The position numbers and the translations under genes are program-made. The notes beneath the pieces were generated by a model, which worked only from the letters and a program-made list of their open reading frames with translations, was not told the origin of the DNA and ran no database searches. 57,228 nucleotides of DNA from Guptibacillus hwajinpoensis (GTDB lineage Bacteria; Bacillota; Bacilli; Bacillales; Bacillaceae_O). Shown one piece after another: positions 16,706 to 25,534 of the stretch (position 1 is the stretch's first letter; the number at the start of each line of letters is the position of its first letter). The DNA is taken from the NCBI GenBank assembly GCA_016841765.1, contig JAENYN010000031.1, forward strand, positions 1 to 57,228, given 5' to 3'.

Positions 16706-16854
16706 CGTGTGCCTCCTGAAAATTAGTAAGGTACGGAACTTCACGTATCAGAAAAACGTAAATTCAAGGGCCAAACAATCCTCCTAACGTCTCTAAACAA
16801 ATAGATATGTTTTTTAATAAAGGTGTATACGGTAAATCCTTAAATTTCTTACGG

Positions 16855-16888
16855 GACAAGGGGACAGGTCACTTTTACCTCTATCCCA
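16855..16888. repeat. Family B hairpin repeat (copy 6, degenerate)
   Basis: GGGACAAGGGGACAGGTCAC followed by a matching TATCCC end. It sits between EamA and the lipoprotein gene, beside a terminator. Confidence 0.45.
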
Positions 16889-16889
16889 T

Positions 16890-16932
16890 AAAAAAAGCCA
16901 AAGCTTTGTGTTAATCAAAGCTTTGGCTTTAT
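16890..16932. terminator. Bidirectional terminator, twin of the one at 27468
   Basis: AAAGCCAAAGCTTTG pairs with CAAAGCTTTGGCTTT. On the minus strand it lies after the SurA-like lipoprotein gene. An almost identical hairpin lies at 27468-27508. Confidence 0.8.
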
Positions 16933-16981
16933 GTCTTCTATTTAATGCCGTTCCCGAATCAAACCCAAGGAGCCGGCACCC

Positions 16982-17776
16982 TTATATCTTTAATTCAACA
17001 TCTGCATCTTTTTTAAGTTCTTCCACTTTTGCCATTAGTTTTTCTTGTTGCTGCTGGCTTTCCAGCTGTTTCTTTATGTCACCTTTGACTTCTTCATATG
17101 GTGGAAGCTCTTGCCCGTTCGATTGTGAACCTGATTGAGCTTTCATTTTTTCATAGTAATCTTTCGCTTCTTTATCGGTTACCTCATCTGTCTTAATTTC
17201 CTTATCAACGTATTTCTCGATCATAAGGGATTGTGTAATCTGCTTTTCAAGCTCTTTTGCTGTGAGGTTATTCTGTTCGAGCGCCTTGTTTAAAGCTTCT
17301 TCATCACCATATTGTTCTTTTAAGCCACTCATTTGTTTCTCGACATCCTCCGCAGAAGCTTCATATCCTTTAGATTTTGCTTCCTGAAGCAGCAATTCCT
17401 GGCCGACGAGCGCATCGAGAACTTGCTTTTTCAACTGTTCTGCCGCTTTTCCTGAAGTCGGGTCCTGTCCCATTTGCTGATATTGCATTTGGTTTTGGGA
17501 GAGCAGGGAATTATATTCACTGCCTTTTATTTCTTTGTCGTTAACGACGGCAACGGTCTTATTTTCATCAACTTGCTGTTCTTCCATTTTCTTTTGCATT
17601 GCCTCAGCCTGTTTCTGTTGATCTTGTTTATTTTGCTTATTTTCCTGGCTGGCTTGCTGTTCTTGTTTGTTTTCCTTTTGCTTGTCTTCATCGGCCTTTG
17701 ACTCTTCATTTCCTCCGCAAGCTGCTAATAGCAGAACGAAAATTGCAGTTATCACTAAATATGAAAACTTTTTCAT
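16982..17776 (-). CDS. SurA N-terminal-domain lipoprotein (chaperone-like)
   Basis: A 264-residue protein. The signal peptide ends in the lipobox LLAAC, so it is anchored outside the membrane. A Glu/Lys/Gln-rich linker (residues 25-72) follows. The rest matches SurA/PrsA N-terminal domains: TVAVVNDKEIKGSEYN and LKKQVLDALVGQELLLQEAKSKG. No parvulin PPIase domain is present, so it is a holding chaperone type rather than full PrsA. It is monocistronic, with a terminator about 50 bp after the stop. Confidence 0.85.
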   Translation of the reverse strand: MKKFSYLVITAIFVLLLAACGGNEESKADEDKQKENKQEQQASQENKQNKQDQQKQAEAMQKKMEEQQVDENKTVAVVNDKEIKGSEYNSLLSQNQMQYQQMGQDPTSGKAAEQLKKQVLDALVGQELLLQEAKSKGYEASAEDVEKQMSGLKEQYGDEEALNKALEQNNLTAKELEKQITQSLMIEKYVDKEIKTDEVTDKEAKDYYEKMKAQSGSQSNGQELPPYEEVKGDIKKQLESQQQQEKLMAKVEELKKDADVELKI

Positions 17777-18072
17777 TATTTAAATTCTCCCTTCAATCAA
17801 TCATTAGTGGCTATTATAGTATAGAGCATGAGGAAATGGAAACCCCCGTATACATAAATGACTGTAATGTAAGACAGTTGTAATGAAATCGTTATAGGAA
17901 TGGCGTGTTTGTTGTATGCTTGCAAACTTAAATGGTAAAAGCATGCAATTACGGTAAAAACAAATATAGACAACATTTCACATAATATAGAAATATGTCC
18001 TATCAGGTCATAAAAACTGCGGCTTATTCATTATGCCATCAAGGTTATATAAGAGTCGATGGACAAGTGAGC

Positions 18073-18125
18073 AGTGCCTGTCACCACCCGTATTGTCGAA
18101 CAAAATCGGGGTAGTGACAGGCACT
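18073..18125. repeat. Dispersed hairpin repeat, family A (copy 4)
   Basis: The shortest complete copy: GTGCCTGTCAC, a core with GTCGAACAAAATCGGGG, then GTGACAGGCAC and a T-run. Confidence 0.75.
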
Positions 18126-18139
18126 TTTTTTTGCGGCGG

Positions 18140-18168
18140 TTTACAAAAAAAAACCACTATGATATATT
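18140..18168 (+). promoter_or_regulatory. betA promoter
   Basis: TTTACA, a 17-nt spacer and TATATT each match the SigA consensus in five of six positions. Transcription should start near 18175, just before the operator at 18182. Confidence 0.65.
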
Positions 18169-18181
18169 TAAAAAGTTAAAA

Positions 18182-18203
18182 ACGTTAAGAAATAATTTAA
18201 CGT
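18182..18203. promoter_or_regulatory. Putative GbsR operator, betA copy
   Basis: ACGTTAA-N8-TTAACGT is a perfect inverted repeat directly downstream of the betA promoter. The same ACGTTAA-N8-TTAAC plan recurs before opuAC and gbsA. Confidence 0.7.
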
Positions 18204-18469
18204 AACTAAAAAGAATAATCCACATGGCTTGGGTATGGGTCTGTTCTATGATTTTGTACATACTCGTGGGGTTGAGAAGGCATTGGACATGAATTGGACA
18301 ATCAGGAGTGGAAGATTAATAGAAACGAAACATAATGAAAGGAATCAATAGCTGGAACCATCAATAAAAAACTGACAAACGATTAACTGGCTTATATAAA
18401 TGATGGAAAACGTTTAAATAAATGCTTTTCAGATTGTTTGAATTTTAAGCATCCAGGGAGGATTTCAAG

Positions 18470-20155
18470 ATGAATGAAACATATGACATTGTTATAATTG
18501 GCGGCGGAAGTGCGGGTTCTGTACTCGGCAACCGCCTGAGTGAAGATGGGACACGCCGTGTTCTCGTTTTAGAGGCAGGACGTAAGGATTTTTCATGGGA
18601 TTTGTTAATCCAAATGCCGGCGGCTTTGCCGTTTCCGGCAGGAAAGCCATTCTACGACTGGCGATACGAATCTGATCCGGAACCTTATATGAATGGAAGG
18701 CGTATCAAGCATGCCCGGGGAAAGGTGCTCGGAGGTTCGGGTTCAATCAATGGAATGATTTTCCAGCGGGGCAACCCAATGGACTATGAGCGATGGGGAG
18801 CAGACCAGGGCATGGAGACGTGGGATTTTGCGCACTGTCTCCCGTATTTCAAACGGATGGAAAATGCATTAGCCTCTGATCCGGATGATGAGTTTCGCGG
18901 CAATGATGGCCCTCTTAAATTGGAACGAGGGCCCGCAACAAATCCATTATTCCAGGCCTTCTTTGACGCAGCTGTGGAGGCAGGCTACTCACGAACCCCT
19001 GATGTGAACGGTTTTCGCCAGGAAGGATTCGGCCCGTTTGATAAGCATGTGTACAAAGGCCGGCGCTTTGGGCCTTCACGGGCATATCTGCATCCGGCTA
19101 TGCAGCGTGAGAACCTCACTGTCAAAACGCGTGCTTTTGTTGCGAGTATTGACTTCAAGGGCACCCGTGCCAGCGGTGTGACCTATCAGCAAAACGGGAA
19201 GACGCATCAGGTCAACGCAGGGGAAGTTATTCTGGCTGGAGGTGCAATCAATACACCGCAGCTGCTTCAACTGTCAGGTGTTGGCGATGCTGACCATTTG
19301 CGCTCACTTGGCATCAAACCGGTAGTCGATCTCCCGGGTGTAGGTGAAAACCTTCAGGATCATCTCGAAGCCTACATTCAGTACTCTTGCCCGCAGCCGG
19401 TTTCTGAGCAGCCGAACTTGAATAAAGCGCGGATGCCGTGGATCGGGCTGCAATGGCTGCTCGGACGAAAAGGCCCGGCAGCAACCAACCATTTCGAAGG
19501 CGGAGGGTTTGTCCGGTCGAACGAGGATGTCGACTATCCGAATTTGATGTTCCACTTCCTTCCGGTGGCGGTACGGTACGATGGGAAAAAAGCGGACACC
19601 GAGCACGGTTTCCAGGTGCACGTCGGGCCGATGTACTCTGATGCCCGCGGTTCTTTAAAGATTCGTTCAACGGATCCGAAAGAGCATCCGAGCATGGTCT
19701 ACAACTATCTTTCGACCGAACAGGACCGCCGCGAGTGGATTGAAGCGATAAAGATTTCACGTGAAATCATGACTCAGCCAGCTATGGCACCGTATAATTC
19801 GGGAGAAATCTCGCCTGGTCCTTCCGTCCGTACAGACGAAGAGATTTTGGACTGGGTGGCGCAAGATGCTGAAACTGCCCTTCATCCGAGTTGCACGGCA
19901 AAGATGGGACCTGCTTCAGATCCAATGTCTGTTGTAGACCCGCTGACAATGAAGGTCCACGGACTCGACAATGTCCGAGTGGTTGATGCGTCAGCAATGC
20001 CGTATGTCACGAACGGCAATATCCATGCACCCGTATTGATGCTGGCGGAAAAGGCAGCGGATATCATCCTGGGCCGCAAACCGCTCGAGCCGATCGATGC
20101 CGACTATTACCGTCATGGCGTACACCCAGCCGACGCAGGCACAGTAAAAGCATAA
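18470..20155 (+). CDS. betA: Choline dehydrogenase (FAD, GMC family)
   Basis: A 561-residue GMC oxidoreductase that would oxidise choline to betaine aldehyde. It shows the FAD-binding start [19 protein letters not shown] with Glu about 20 residues later (VLEAGR), the GMC signature [14 protein letters not shown], and the C-terminal active-site region [10 protein letters not shown] and [24 protein letters not shown] precedes the ATG. B. subtilis uses an iron-type alcohol dehydrogenase (GbsB) at this step, so this locus pairs a BetA-type enzyme with a GbsA/GbsR system. Its GC content is clearly higher than that of its neighbours. A GbsR-type operator lies after its promoter. Confidence 0.85.
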   Translation: MNETYDIVIIGGGSAGSVLGNRLSEDGTRRVLVLEAGRKDFSWDLLIQMPAALPFPAGKPFYDWRYESDPEPYMNGRRIKHARGKVLGGSGSINGMIFQRGNPMDYERWGADQGMETWDFAHCLPYFKRMENALASDPDDEFRGNDGPLKLERGPATNPLFQAFFDAAVEAGYSRTPDVNGFRQEGFGPFDKHVYKGRRFGPSRAYLHPAMQRENLTVKTRAFVASIDFKGTRASGVTYQQNGKTHQVNAGEVILAGGAINTPQLLQLSGVGDADHLRSLGIKPVVDLPGVGENLQDHLEAYIQYSCPQPVSEQPNLNKARMPWIGLQWLLGRKGPAATNHFEGGGFVRSNEDVDYPNLMFHFLPVAVRYDGKKADTEHGFQVHVGPMYSDARGSLKIRSTDPKEHPSMVYNYLSTEQDRREWIEAIKISREIMTQPAMAPYNSGEISPGPSVRTDEEILDWVAQDAETALHPSCTAKMGPASDPMSVVDPLTMKVHGLDNVRVVDASAMPYVTNGNIHAPVLMLAEKAADIILGRKPLEPIDADYYRHGVHPADAGTVKA

Positions 20156-20175
20156 GCAAACAAACATCATTTCAT

Positions 20176-20240
20176 GAGATGGGCTCTATCAAAATGTATT
20201 TGCAAGGATACATTTATGATAGAGCGCCGTCTCTTTTTTT
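20176..20240 (+). terminator. betA terminator
   Basis: A long stem joins GAGATGGGCTCTATCA with TGATAGAGCGCCGTCTC (two mismatches), with an inner ATGTAT/ATACAT hairpin, followed by a T-run. Confidence 0.85.
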
Positions 20241-20270
20241 GCTTGGAAGCAGTTTTGTTCTATACTAAAG

Positions 20271-20463
20271 TTGTTGATTTCCGCTGCAGGGGCTCGCTTT
20301 CCGCGGGGCGGGCCCTGAGCCTCCTCATCGCTATCGCTCTTGCGGGGTCTCAGCTGTCCCGCTATTCCCGCAGGACGGAATTGGCTTCCTCGAATCCTCA
20401 CCGCACGAAGGAAATGCGGAGCATTTACGAGGAGTCGAGCCCCTTCCGCTCCAATCAACTAGT
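20271..20463. repeat. GC-rich dispersed element, family C (copy 2)
   Basis: Same block order as copy 1, from CCGCTGCAGGGGCTCGC to CTTCCGCTCCAATCAACTAG. The next 120 bp (from TACGTGATAAGATGTCCC) are also shared with the region after 46478. Confidence 0.75.
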
Positions 20464-20689
20464 ACGTGATAAGATGTCCCGCTTTTATTTTATTCAACCG
20501 GTTGTTTGGATAAAAACAAGCAAGTCAGCCGCGCGTTCTTTTAATGAGATGACTCTGTGTTACCGACAATCTTTGGTTTGTTGATTTATTGTTACTTCAA
20601 TTCCTTTATTCCCACCTTGAATGTCCAAAATGGTAAAGAATCGCTAATTAAAGTTGTTGAGTGGTTTTGCAAACTGTTGTTATTTAACT

Positions 20690-20770
20690 GAGTGGATTGG
20701 AGCGGAAGGCATGAGGCTCCCCGATCGCCCCGCGGAAAGCGAATGCCTGCAGCGCAAAGGAATGGATAAC
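20690..20770. repeat. Family C element, inverted and internally deleted (copy 3)
   Basis: It starts ACTGAGTGGATTGGAGCGG and ends GAATGCCTGCAGCGCAAAGG, in the opposite orientation to copy 2. Compared with the copy at 46736 it lacks about 55 bp between two GAG triplets. Confidence 0.7.
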
Positions 20771-20815
20771 TTCCAGAAGGATAGAAGTTGCATTTGCCCC
20801 TAAGAGCCAAAAATA

Positions 20816-20857
20816 AAAGAAGCTAATCTCCCCAAAAAGGAGAGACCAGCTTCTTCA
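20816..20857 (-). terminator. Terminator of the opuAC-like gene
   Basis: AGAAGCT-x2-TCTCC pairs with GGAGA-x3-AGCTTCT. It lies about 10 bp past the stop, with a T-rich tail on the minus strand. Confidence 0.8.
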
Positions 20858-20867
20858 ATTCTTCCAA

Positions 20868-21773
20868 CTATTCTTTAACCCACTCATCAACCAGCTCCTG
20901 GTTCTCATCGACCCACTTCTTAGCCCCGTCCATAGGATCCTCTGCACTTTCTGTATAGTCGATAAGCTGGCCGATTTGTTGATCATTCATCTTCCAGTTT
21001 TTAAACCACTCACTTACTTTTGGATACTCTTCTTCAAATCCGTGCCTTGTCGCATGGTGAATCTTCTCTACACCGCCAAACGTATTTTGCGGATCTTCAA
21101 GGAACTTCAAGTCATGCTTGGAGAACACCCAGTGCGGGCTCCAAAGCGGTGCCACGATTGGTTCTTCATGTGCTGTTGCTTTTTCAATCTCAGCCAACAT
21201 CGCAGGTTCAGAGCTTGGCACGAGTTCATAATCAAGGTTGTAATCTTTAATTAATTGCTCGGTAACTTCCATCGTACCTGCGCCAGGGTCAAACCCGGTG
21301 ATTTTCCCATCAAACAACTCTTTATGTTCATTTAAGTCTTCTATACTATTAACCTCTTCTAAATAGGCCGGCACGACAAGCCCGACTTTTGCGTTATCAA
21401 ACCAGGTGGCCTCTGAGAAATTGACAGTATCCTTGTACTTTTTTAAATAGTTCGCATCCTGGACTGGTAACCATATCTCTAAACTGGCATCCAGATCGCC
21501 GCTTTCCAGTGCACTCATTGTAACTCCCATGTCCAATGAGGTTAATTTCACATCATAGCCTTTATCTTCCAAAATCACTTTCCACATATTTGTTACGGCA
21601 ATGTTTTCAGCCCAGTTAATTTGGCTGATCGTCAATTGCTCACTGCTTCCTTCGGTATCCTGAGCTTCTGCTTCCCCTTCACTGTTTTCCCCACTCGTGC
21701 TTCCGCATGCTGTCAGTACAGCAGCGATAAGCAGTGCTAAGACTAAACCAACTTTTTTTCTCCCTTTGTTCAT
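20868..21773 (-). CDS. Glycine betaine-type ABC transporter substrate-binding lipoprotein (OpuAC-like)
   Basis: A 301-residue protein with signal peptide and lipobox LTACG. The mature part follows the OpuAC/ProX-type fold: SQINWAENIAVTNMW near the start, a LEIWLPVQDANYLKKY segment and NAKVGLVVPAYLEEVNSIED. Tryptophans in these segments form the aromatic cage for quaternary amines in OpuAC. It should capture glycine betaine or choline outside the cell. No ATPase or permease gene is adjacent, so it must share a transporter encoded elsewhere. A GbsR-type operator overlaps its start site, tying it to betaine synthesis. Confidence 0.85.
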   Translation of the reverse strand: MNKGRKKVGLVLALLIAAVLTACGSTSGENSEGEAEAQDTEGSSEQLTISQINWAENIAVTNMWKVILEDKGYDVKLTSLDMGVTMSALESGDLDASLEIWLPVQDANYLKKYKDTVNFSEATWFDNAKVGLVVPAYLEEVNSIEDLNEHKELFDGKITGFDPGAGTMEVTEQLIKDYNLDYELVPSSEPAMLAEIEKATAHEEPIVAPLWSPHWVFSKHDLKFLEDPQNTFGGVEKIHHATRHGFEEEYPKVSEWFKNWKMNDQQIGQLIDYTESAEDPMDGAKKWVDENQELVDEWVKE

Positions 21774-21833
21774 GTTGAAAAACTCCCCTTTTTAGTATGT
21801 GGAATAAACCAAATTCTATTCTAAACGTTAAAA

Positions 21834-21855
21834 ACGTTAAGAAATAATTTAACTA
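21834..21855. promoter_or_regulatory. Putative GbsR operator, opuAC copy
   Basis: ACGTTAA-N8-TTAACTA. Twenty-one bases are identical to the betA copy, spacer included. On the minus strand it overlaps the -10 (TATCAT, 21860-21855) and start site of the opuAC-like gene. No good -35 is visible. Confidence 0.65.
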
Positions 21856-21868
21856 TGATACAGCACTG

Positions 21869-21897
21869 ACTTATCTCTTAGTAGTTAAGAGATAAGT
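21869..21897. repeat. Perfect 29-bp inverted repeat between gbsR and opuAC
   Basis: ACTTATCTCTTA and TAAGAGATAAGT are 12-bp perfect arms around a 5-nt centre. It has no T-run, so it is not a normal terminator. It lies across the -20 to -50 zone of the opuAC promoter and may be a second operator. Confidence 0.55.
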
Positions 21898-21962
21898 GCA
21901 CGATTCAATTAGCTGATGGTGAATGGCATTTTTCTATCGATTGCCTCATTACTTTTTTAAAA

Positions 21963-22514
21963 TCAGTCCTGGTTATCTTTAGGTATGAACTCAAATATCT
22001 TGCCGCTTTTTATACTTGCAACTAAGTCTTCCAGCCAGTGGTAGTATGTTTTGGATTCTTCTAATTGATCGTAGTATGCTTTTGCCTCTGCAACAATTTC
22101 AGGCGTGCTGGCGGAATCTTTAATGACATTTATAAAATCTTCCTGGGCTTCCTCAATTGCTTCCATATTCATTTTCACTTCCCGTTCCCACATCTGGCAG
22201 TAAAACGCCATAAAGGAACGGAAGAAGTTTTTCTCAGCGACATAGGTATGTTTTCTTGACCCGCGTGTAAATGTTTTTTTCACCATTTCGATTTCCTGGA
22301 GTTTACGGACGCTCGTACTCATACTCGGTTTGCTCATGCTGAGCTCCGTACGCATTTCATCAAGAGTCATCTGGTTTTTGAAGTACATTGTCGCATATAA
22401 ATTTGCAGCTGCTGGTGTAACGCCATACAAATCCATTGTCTCTGCAATGGTGCCGATGACTTTATCTTTGGCTTCTTCTATTTTCATTCTTGATCGTTCA
22501 GTCGATTCGTTCAT
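21963..22514 (-). CDS. gbsR: GbsR-type choline-sensing repressor (MarR superfamily)
   Basis: A 183-residue protein with a winged-helix domain in the first half: DLYGVTPAAANLYATMYF and MSKPSMSTSVRKLQEIEMV (recognition helix), followed by FTRGSRKHTYVAE. This matches B. subtilis GbsR, which represses choline-to-betaine genes until choline binds. The helical C-terminal half would mediate dimerisation and ligand binding. It is divergent from gbsA. Three matching inverted repeats at betA, opuAC and gbsA are its likely targets. A weak TTCAATTGAAAG palindrome lies just upstream of its own start. Confidence 0.9.
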   Translation of the reverse strand: MNESTERSRMKIEEAKDKVIGTIAETMDLYGVTPAAANLYATMYFKNQMTLDEMRTELSMSKPSMSTSVRKLQEIEMVKKTFTRGSRKHTYVAEKNFFRSFMAFYCQMWEREVKMNMEAIEEAQEDFINVIKDSASTPEIVAEAKAYYDQLEESKTYYHWLEDLVASIKSGKIFEFIPKDNQD

Positions 22515-22700
22515 AAAGTTGCTCCTTCAATTGAAAGTAAAGCATGTTAATAATTTATTAAATTTTCTTCACAAACTTTATGATAACGAGTTCAGATTAA
22601 ATGTCAAATGAAAATCGTAATATTACCTTACTGGAAATGGTGTAAACTTCATGGTACCAGTGATTCGGGCTAATTTAATTTCTTTCTGGGACTTTCATTT

Positions 22701-22730
22701 TTGACAGTCTTTGAAAAACCATGTTATTCT
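22701..22730 (+). promoter_or_regulatory. gbsA promoter
   Basis: TTGACA, an 18-nt spacer and TATTCT with an extended -10 TG. The start site would fall at about 22737, immediately before the operator. Confidence 0.7.
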
Positions 22731-22737
22731 TGTTGGA

Positions 22738-22759
22738 ACGTTAAATAAATTTTTAACAA
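22738..22759. promoter_or_regulatory. Putative GbsR operator, gbsA copy
   Basis: ACGTTAA-N8-TTAACAA. Its placement just downstream of the promoter agrees with the roadblock type of repression described for GbsR in B. subtilis. Confidence 0.65.
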
Positions 22760-22792
22760 ACTTAATTTATGAGAAAACTGGAGTTGATAGAT

Positions 22793-24259
22793 GTGAATTT
22801 AAAACAATACATAAATGGTGAATGGGTGGGAGCGCTGTCGGGGAATACGCGTGATATTATTAATCCATTCAACCAGGAAGTGATTGCCACTGTTCCGGAA
22901 GGCGATGAATCAGATGCAAAAGCGGCAATCGGTGCAGCTAGAGCAGCGTTTGATAATGGAGAATGGTCTTCTGCCCCTGCAATAGAAAGAGGGGCGATCG
23001 TCAGGAAAATTGCTGAATTAATAGAAAGAGACAAGGAAGAGCTTGCCAGGCTGGAGTCTTTGGATACGGGAAAAACGGTGGAGGAAAGCCGTGGGGATAT
23101 GGATGATATCACAGGAGTGTTCCGTTATTATGCAGAGCTTGCGGATAAAAACAGCGGGGAACTAATCGATTCACCAGTACCGAACTCGATCAGTAAGGTC
23201 GTGCACGAACCTGTTGGCGTATGCGGCCAGATTACACCGTGGAACTACCCATTGCTGCAAGCATCCTGGAAATTGGCTCCGGCATTGGTTACAGGGAACA
23301 CACTGGTTATGAAGCCGAGTGAAATCACACCGCTCACGACGATTAAAGTATTCGAACTGATGGAAGAGTCGGGCGTGCCTGCCGGTGTCGCCAACCTGGT
23401 ACTTGGTGCCGGAAATACAGTTGGTGCAGAGCTCACTGATAGCCTTGATGTGGATCTTATTTCCTTTACAGGCGGAATTGATACCGGGAAGAAAATTATG
23501 CAGGCAGCAAGCGTCAATGTGAAAAAGCTTGCACTTGAACTGGGCGGGAAAAACCCGAACATCATCTTTGCCGATGCCGATTTCGAGGTGGCTGTTGACC
23601 AGGCATTAAACGGGGTATTCTTCCACGCAGGCCAAATATGTTCCGCTGGCACAAGACTTATTATAGAAGAAAGTATTCACGATGAGTTTGTCAACGCACT
23701 TGTTGAGCGCGTGAAAAAGTTCAAGCTGGGAAGCGGATTTGACGAAGATACACAAATGGGTCCGCTCATTTCAGCTGAGCACCTTGCGAAAGTGGAAAAG
23801 TATGTACAGGCTGGCGTTAAGGAAGGTGCAACATTGGCAGTCGGCGGCAGTCGTCCGGAAGAACCGGAATTGCAGAACGGATTTTTCTATCTCCCTACTA
23901 TTTTTACAGACTGTACATCCGATATGAGCGTTGTTCAAGATGAAGCTTTCGGCCCTGTCATCACGGTTGAGAAATTCCGTACAGAAGCGGAAGCGGTTAA
24001 GCTTGCGAACGACTCGATTTACGGACTTGCGGGCGGAGTTTTTACAAACGATATTGTAAAAGCCGAACGCTGTGCAGCAAAGATGCGAATGGGTACGGTT
24101 TGGATTAATGAATTCAACCTTTACTTCCCGCACGCACCATGGGGTGGCTTTAAGCAGTCCGGCATTGGACGCGAACTGGGAAGGCCAGGTATTGAAGAAT
24201 ATACTGAAACAAAGCATATCTTCCAAAATCTTAAACCGGAACCGATCAACTGGTTCTAA
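22793..24259 (+). CDS. gbsA: Betaine aldehyde dehydrogenase
   Basis: A 488-residue aldehyde dehydrogenase that oxidises betaine aldehyde to glycine betaine. The start is GTG 22793 (GGAG 9 nt upstream), although the frame is open to ATG 22769. The protein follows B. subtilis GbsA closely: the NAD site ITPWNYPLLQASWK, the catalytic Glu in LELGGKNPN, the catalytic Cys in GQICSAG, and the ending PxNWF. It completes the choline-to-betaine pathway with BetA. It is single-gene, divergent from gbsR, with an extended -10 promoter and a GbsR-type operator. Confidence 0.92.
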   Translation: MNLKQYINGEWVGALSGNTRDIINPFNQEVIATVPEGDESDAKAAIGAARAAFDNGEWSSAPAIERGAIVRKIAELIERDKEELARLESLDTGKTVEESRGDMDDITGVFRYYAELADKNSGELIDSPVPNSISKVVHEPVGVCGQITPWNYPLLQASWKLAPALVTGNTLVMKPSEITPLTTIKVFELMEESGVPAGVANLVLGAGNTVGAELTDSLDVDLISFTGGIDTGKKIMQAASVNVKKLALELGGKNPNIIFADADFEVAVDQALNGVFFHAGQICSAGTRLIIEESIHDEFVNALVERVKKFKLGSGFDEDTQMGPLISAEHLAKVEKYVQAGVKEGATLAVGGSRPEEPELQNGFFYLPTIFTDCTSDMSVVQDEAFGPVITVEKFRTEAEAVKLANDSIYGLAGGVFTNDIVKAERCAAKMRMGTVWINEFNLYFPHAPWGGFKQSGIGRELGRPGIEEYTETKHIFQNLKPEPINWF

Positions 24260-24648
24260 GCTGTCCCTCTGTCTGTTTGTAAGATAAAACTAGTTTGAGA
24301 TAAATTAAATAGCTGGTTAACTACCCATAATGAATGTTAAAACAAAAAAACACTACCTTCACAGTAAGCAGTTCCGATAACGTGGAGAAAACTTAAAATC
24401 GCAGTCCAAATAACAGTCGTTTTCGCAACATAAATAGCAAGCGAACTAACAATACAATTAACACACCAAAAAAGCTTGGGATATCCCAAGCTTTTTGTTA
24501 TTAAATGTGTAGTTCTTATTCAATTAAAGCCCCTGTTAGTATAACTACATTTTTTCACAATTTTGTTATTGAAAGTAGAACAAAGGAGACTCCATTAAAA
24601 GAAAAGTTTCATCAACAATCACAATCTTTCTATTTACTTCAAATTTAT
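24260..24648. other. Intergenic region, 389 bp
   Basis: No gene is seen. It contains a motif near 24352-24394 (TACCTTCACAG, AGTTCCG, CGTGGAGAAA) that partly recurs inverted at 25703-25747, and a perfect 28-bp palindrome that acts as a terminator (24469-24496). Confidence 0.5.
24469..24496. terminator. Bidirectional terminator
   Basis: A perfect palindrome with arms AAAAAGCTTGGGAT/ATCCCAAGCTTTTT. It separates gbsA from the convergent nucleosidase gene. Confidence 0.75.
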
Positions 24649-25320
24649 TTAAATAAATCTCTTTAAATATTCGCCAAATATTTTGTTCATAACTTTGGGG
24701 GTGTTTTCTAAATAAATATTAATTTGTTCAATGTTCGATTCGAACTTATCAGAGTTACTTTCTTCTGTTGGAAAATCAGATATTCCTTTTATAATAATGC
24801 ACTCAACATCATTCTTCTTACAGATATAAGCAATTGCACCCGCTTCTGTATCGGCTATTATTATTTTATTTTCTTTAAGTTCTAAATAGTCCTTCCACAT
24901 AACTACTGCTTTATCCGCGGTGCCAATTGTTCCGGTATAAAAATCATTTCCATATTTTGATAGTTCAATATCGACTATGAAGGATTGTTTAATAAAAGGC
25001 TCAATTTCTTTTACTGTGCAATCATATTGAACGGCTTTATCGGGTACAAAAATATCTAAATTACTGAACTTATCATCTATTCCTGCACATGTTCCGGCAA
25101 CGATTACTTTAGTTAAATTAAATTGAGAAATCATATACTGATTACCACCAACACCATTTACTTTTCTTACACCGGTACTATAAAAAACAAGCTCAGTATC
25201 ATTAATTGTTCTCATGAAATACTCGCCATAAGGATAACCGAAACGTTCGTTATCTTTTATGCTAAAGTATTCCAATGTCGCTTCATATTCCCACTTCGTC
25301 GCTATACTTATTCCTATCAT
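24649..25320 (-). CDS. Nucleosidase/phosphorylase-family protein (MTA/SAH nucleosidase-like)
   Basis: A 223-residue protein of the PNP/UDP phosphorylase fold. It begins GISIATKWEYEATLEYF and carries KVIVAGTCAGIDD (phosphate or ribose loop), IIADTEAGAIAYICKKNDVE (the conserved Glu that contacts ribose) and IIIKGISDFP (catalytic Asp). These match the MTA/SAH nucleosidase plan, but divergence and AT-richness suggest it is not the housekeeping enzyme. It stands alone between repeat motifs. Such standalone nucleosidases also occur in accessory regions; the true substrate is open. Confidence 0.75.
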   Translation of the reverse strand: MIGISIATKWEYEATLEYFSIKDNERFGYPYGEYFMRTINDTELVFYSTGVRKVNGVGGNQYMISQFNLTKVIVAGTCAGIDDKFSNLDIFVPDKAVQYDCTVKEIEPFIKQSFIVDIELSKYGNDFYTGTIGTADKAVVMWKDYLELKENKIIIADTEAGAIAYICKKNDVECIIIKGISDFPTEESNSDKFESNIEQINIYLENTPKVMNKIFGEYLKRFI

Positions 25321-25534
25321 TGACTTGTCACCCTACTTTTTGTATATAAAGAACTTTATTATCCATTAACACCGATTTCTTGCAAATCCATAATTATATA
25401 GATTTTTTAAGCTAACCTGCCCCGTTAATTGAAGAACTGAATTTTCATAATCTTTAAGTGTACTTTACCACATAATGTTATAAATCCTTGAGTTTTCTTG
25501 GATAGTATAAAAATCACATCTCATATAATAAGTA

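Larger units (their letters stand above)
17777..18469. other. Intergenic region, 693 bp, with the betA control region
   Basis: It holds a family A repeat (18073-18125), the betA promoter (18140-18168), a GbsR-type operator (18182-18203) and a leader of about 295 nt before betA. A 22-codon frame at 18224 has no ribosome binding site and is not called. Confidence 0.6.
20156..20867. other. Intergenic region, 712 bp, with composite family C repeat
   Basis: It contains the betA terminator, a family C element, a spacer of about 230 bp, a shortened inverted family C copy, and the opuAC terminator. Open frames across it arise from the repeats. Confidence 0.65.

Noticed and set aside
18224-18292. 22-codon frame in the betA leader
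   Set aside because: No ribosome binding site, and the peptide is Trp/Val-rich without recognisable function.
20174-20584. Open frame of 136 codons after betA
   Set aside because: It consists of the betA terminator and a family C repeat read as codons; no homology and no start site.
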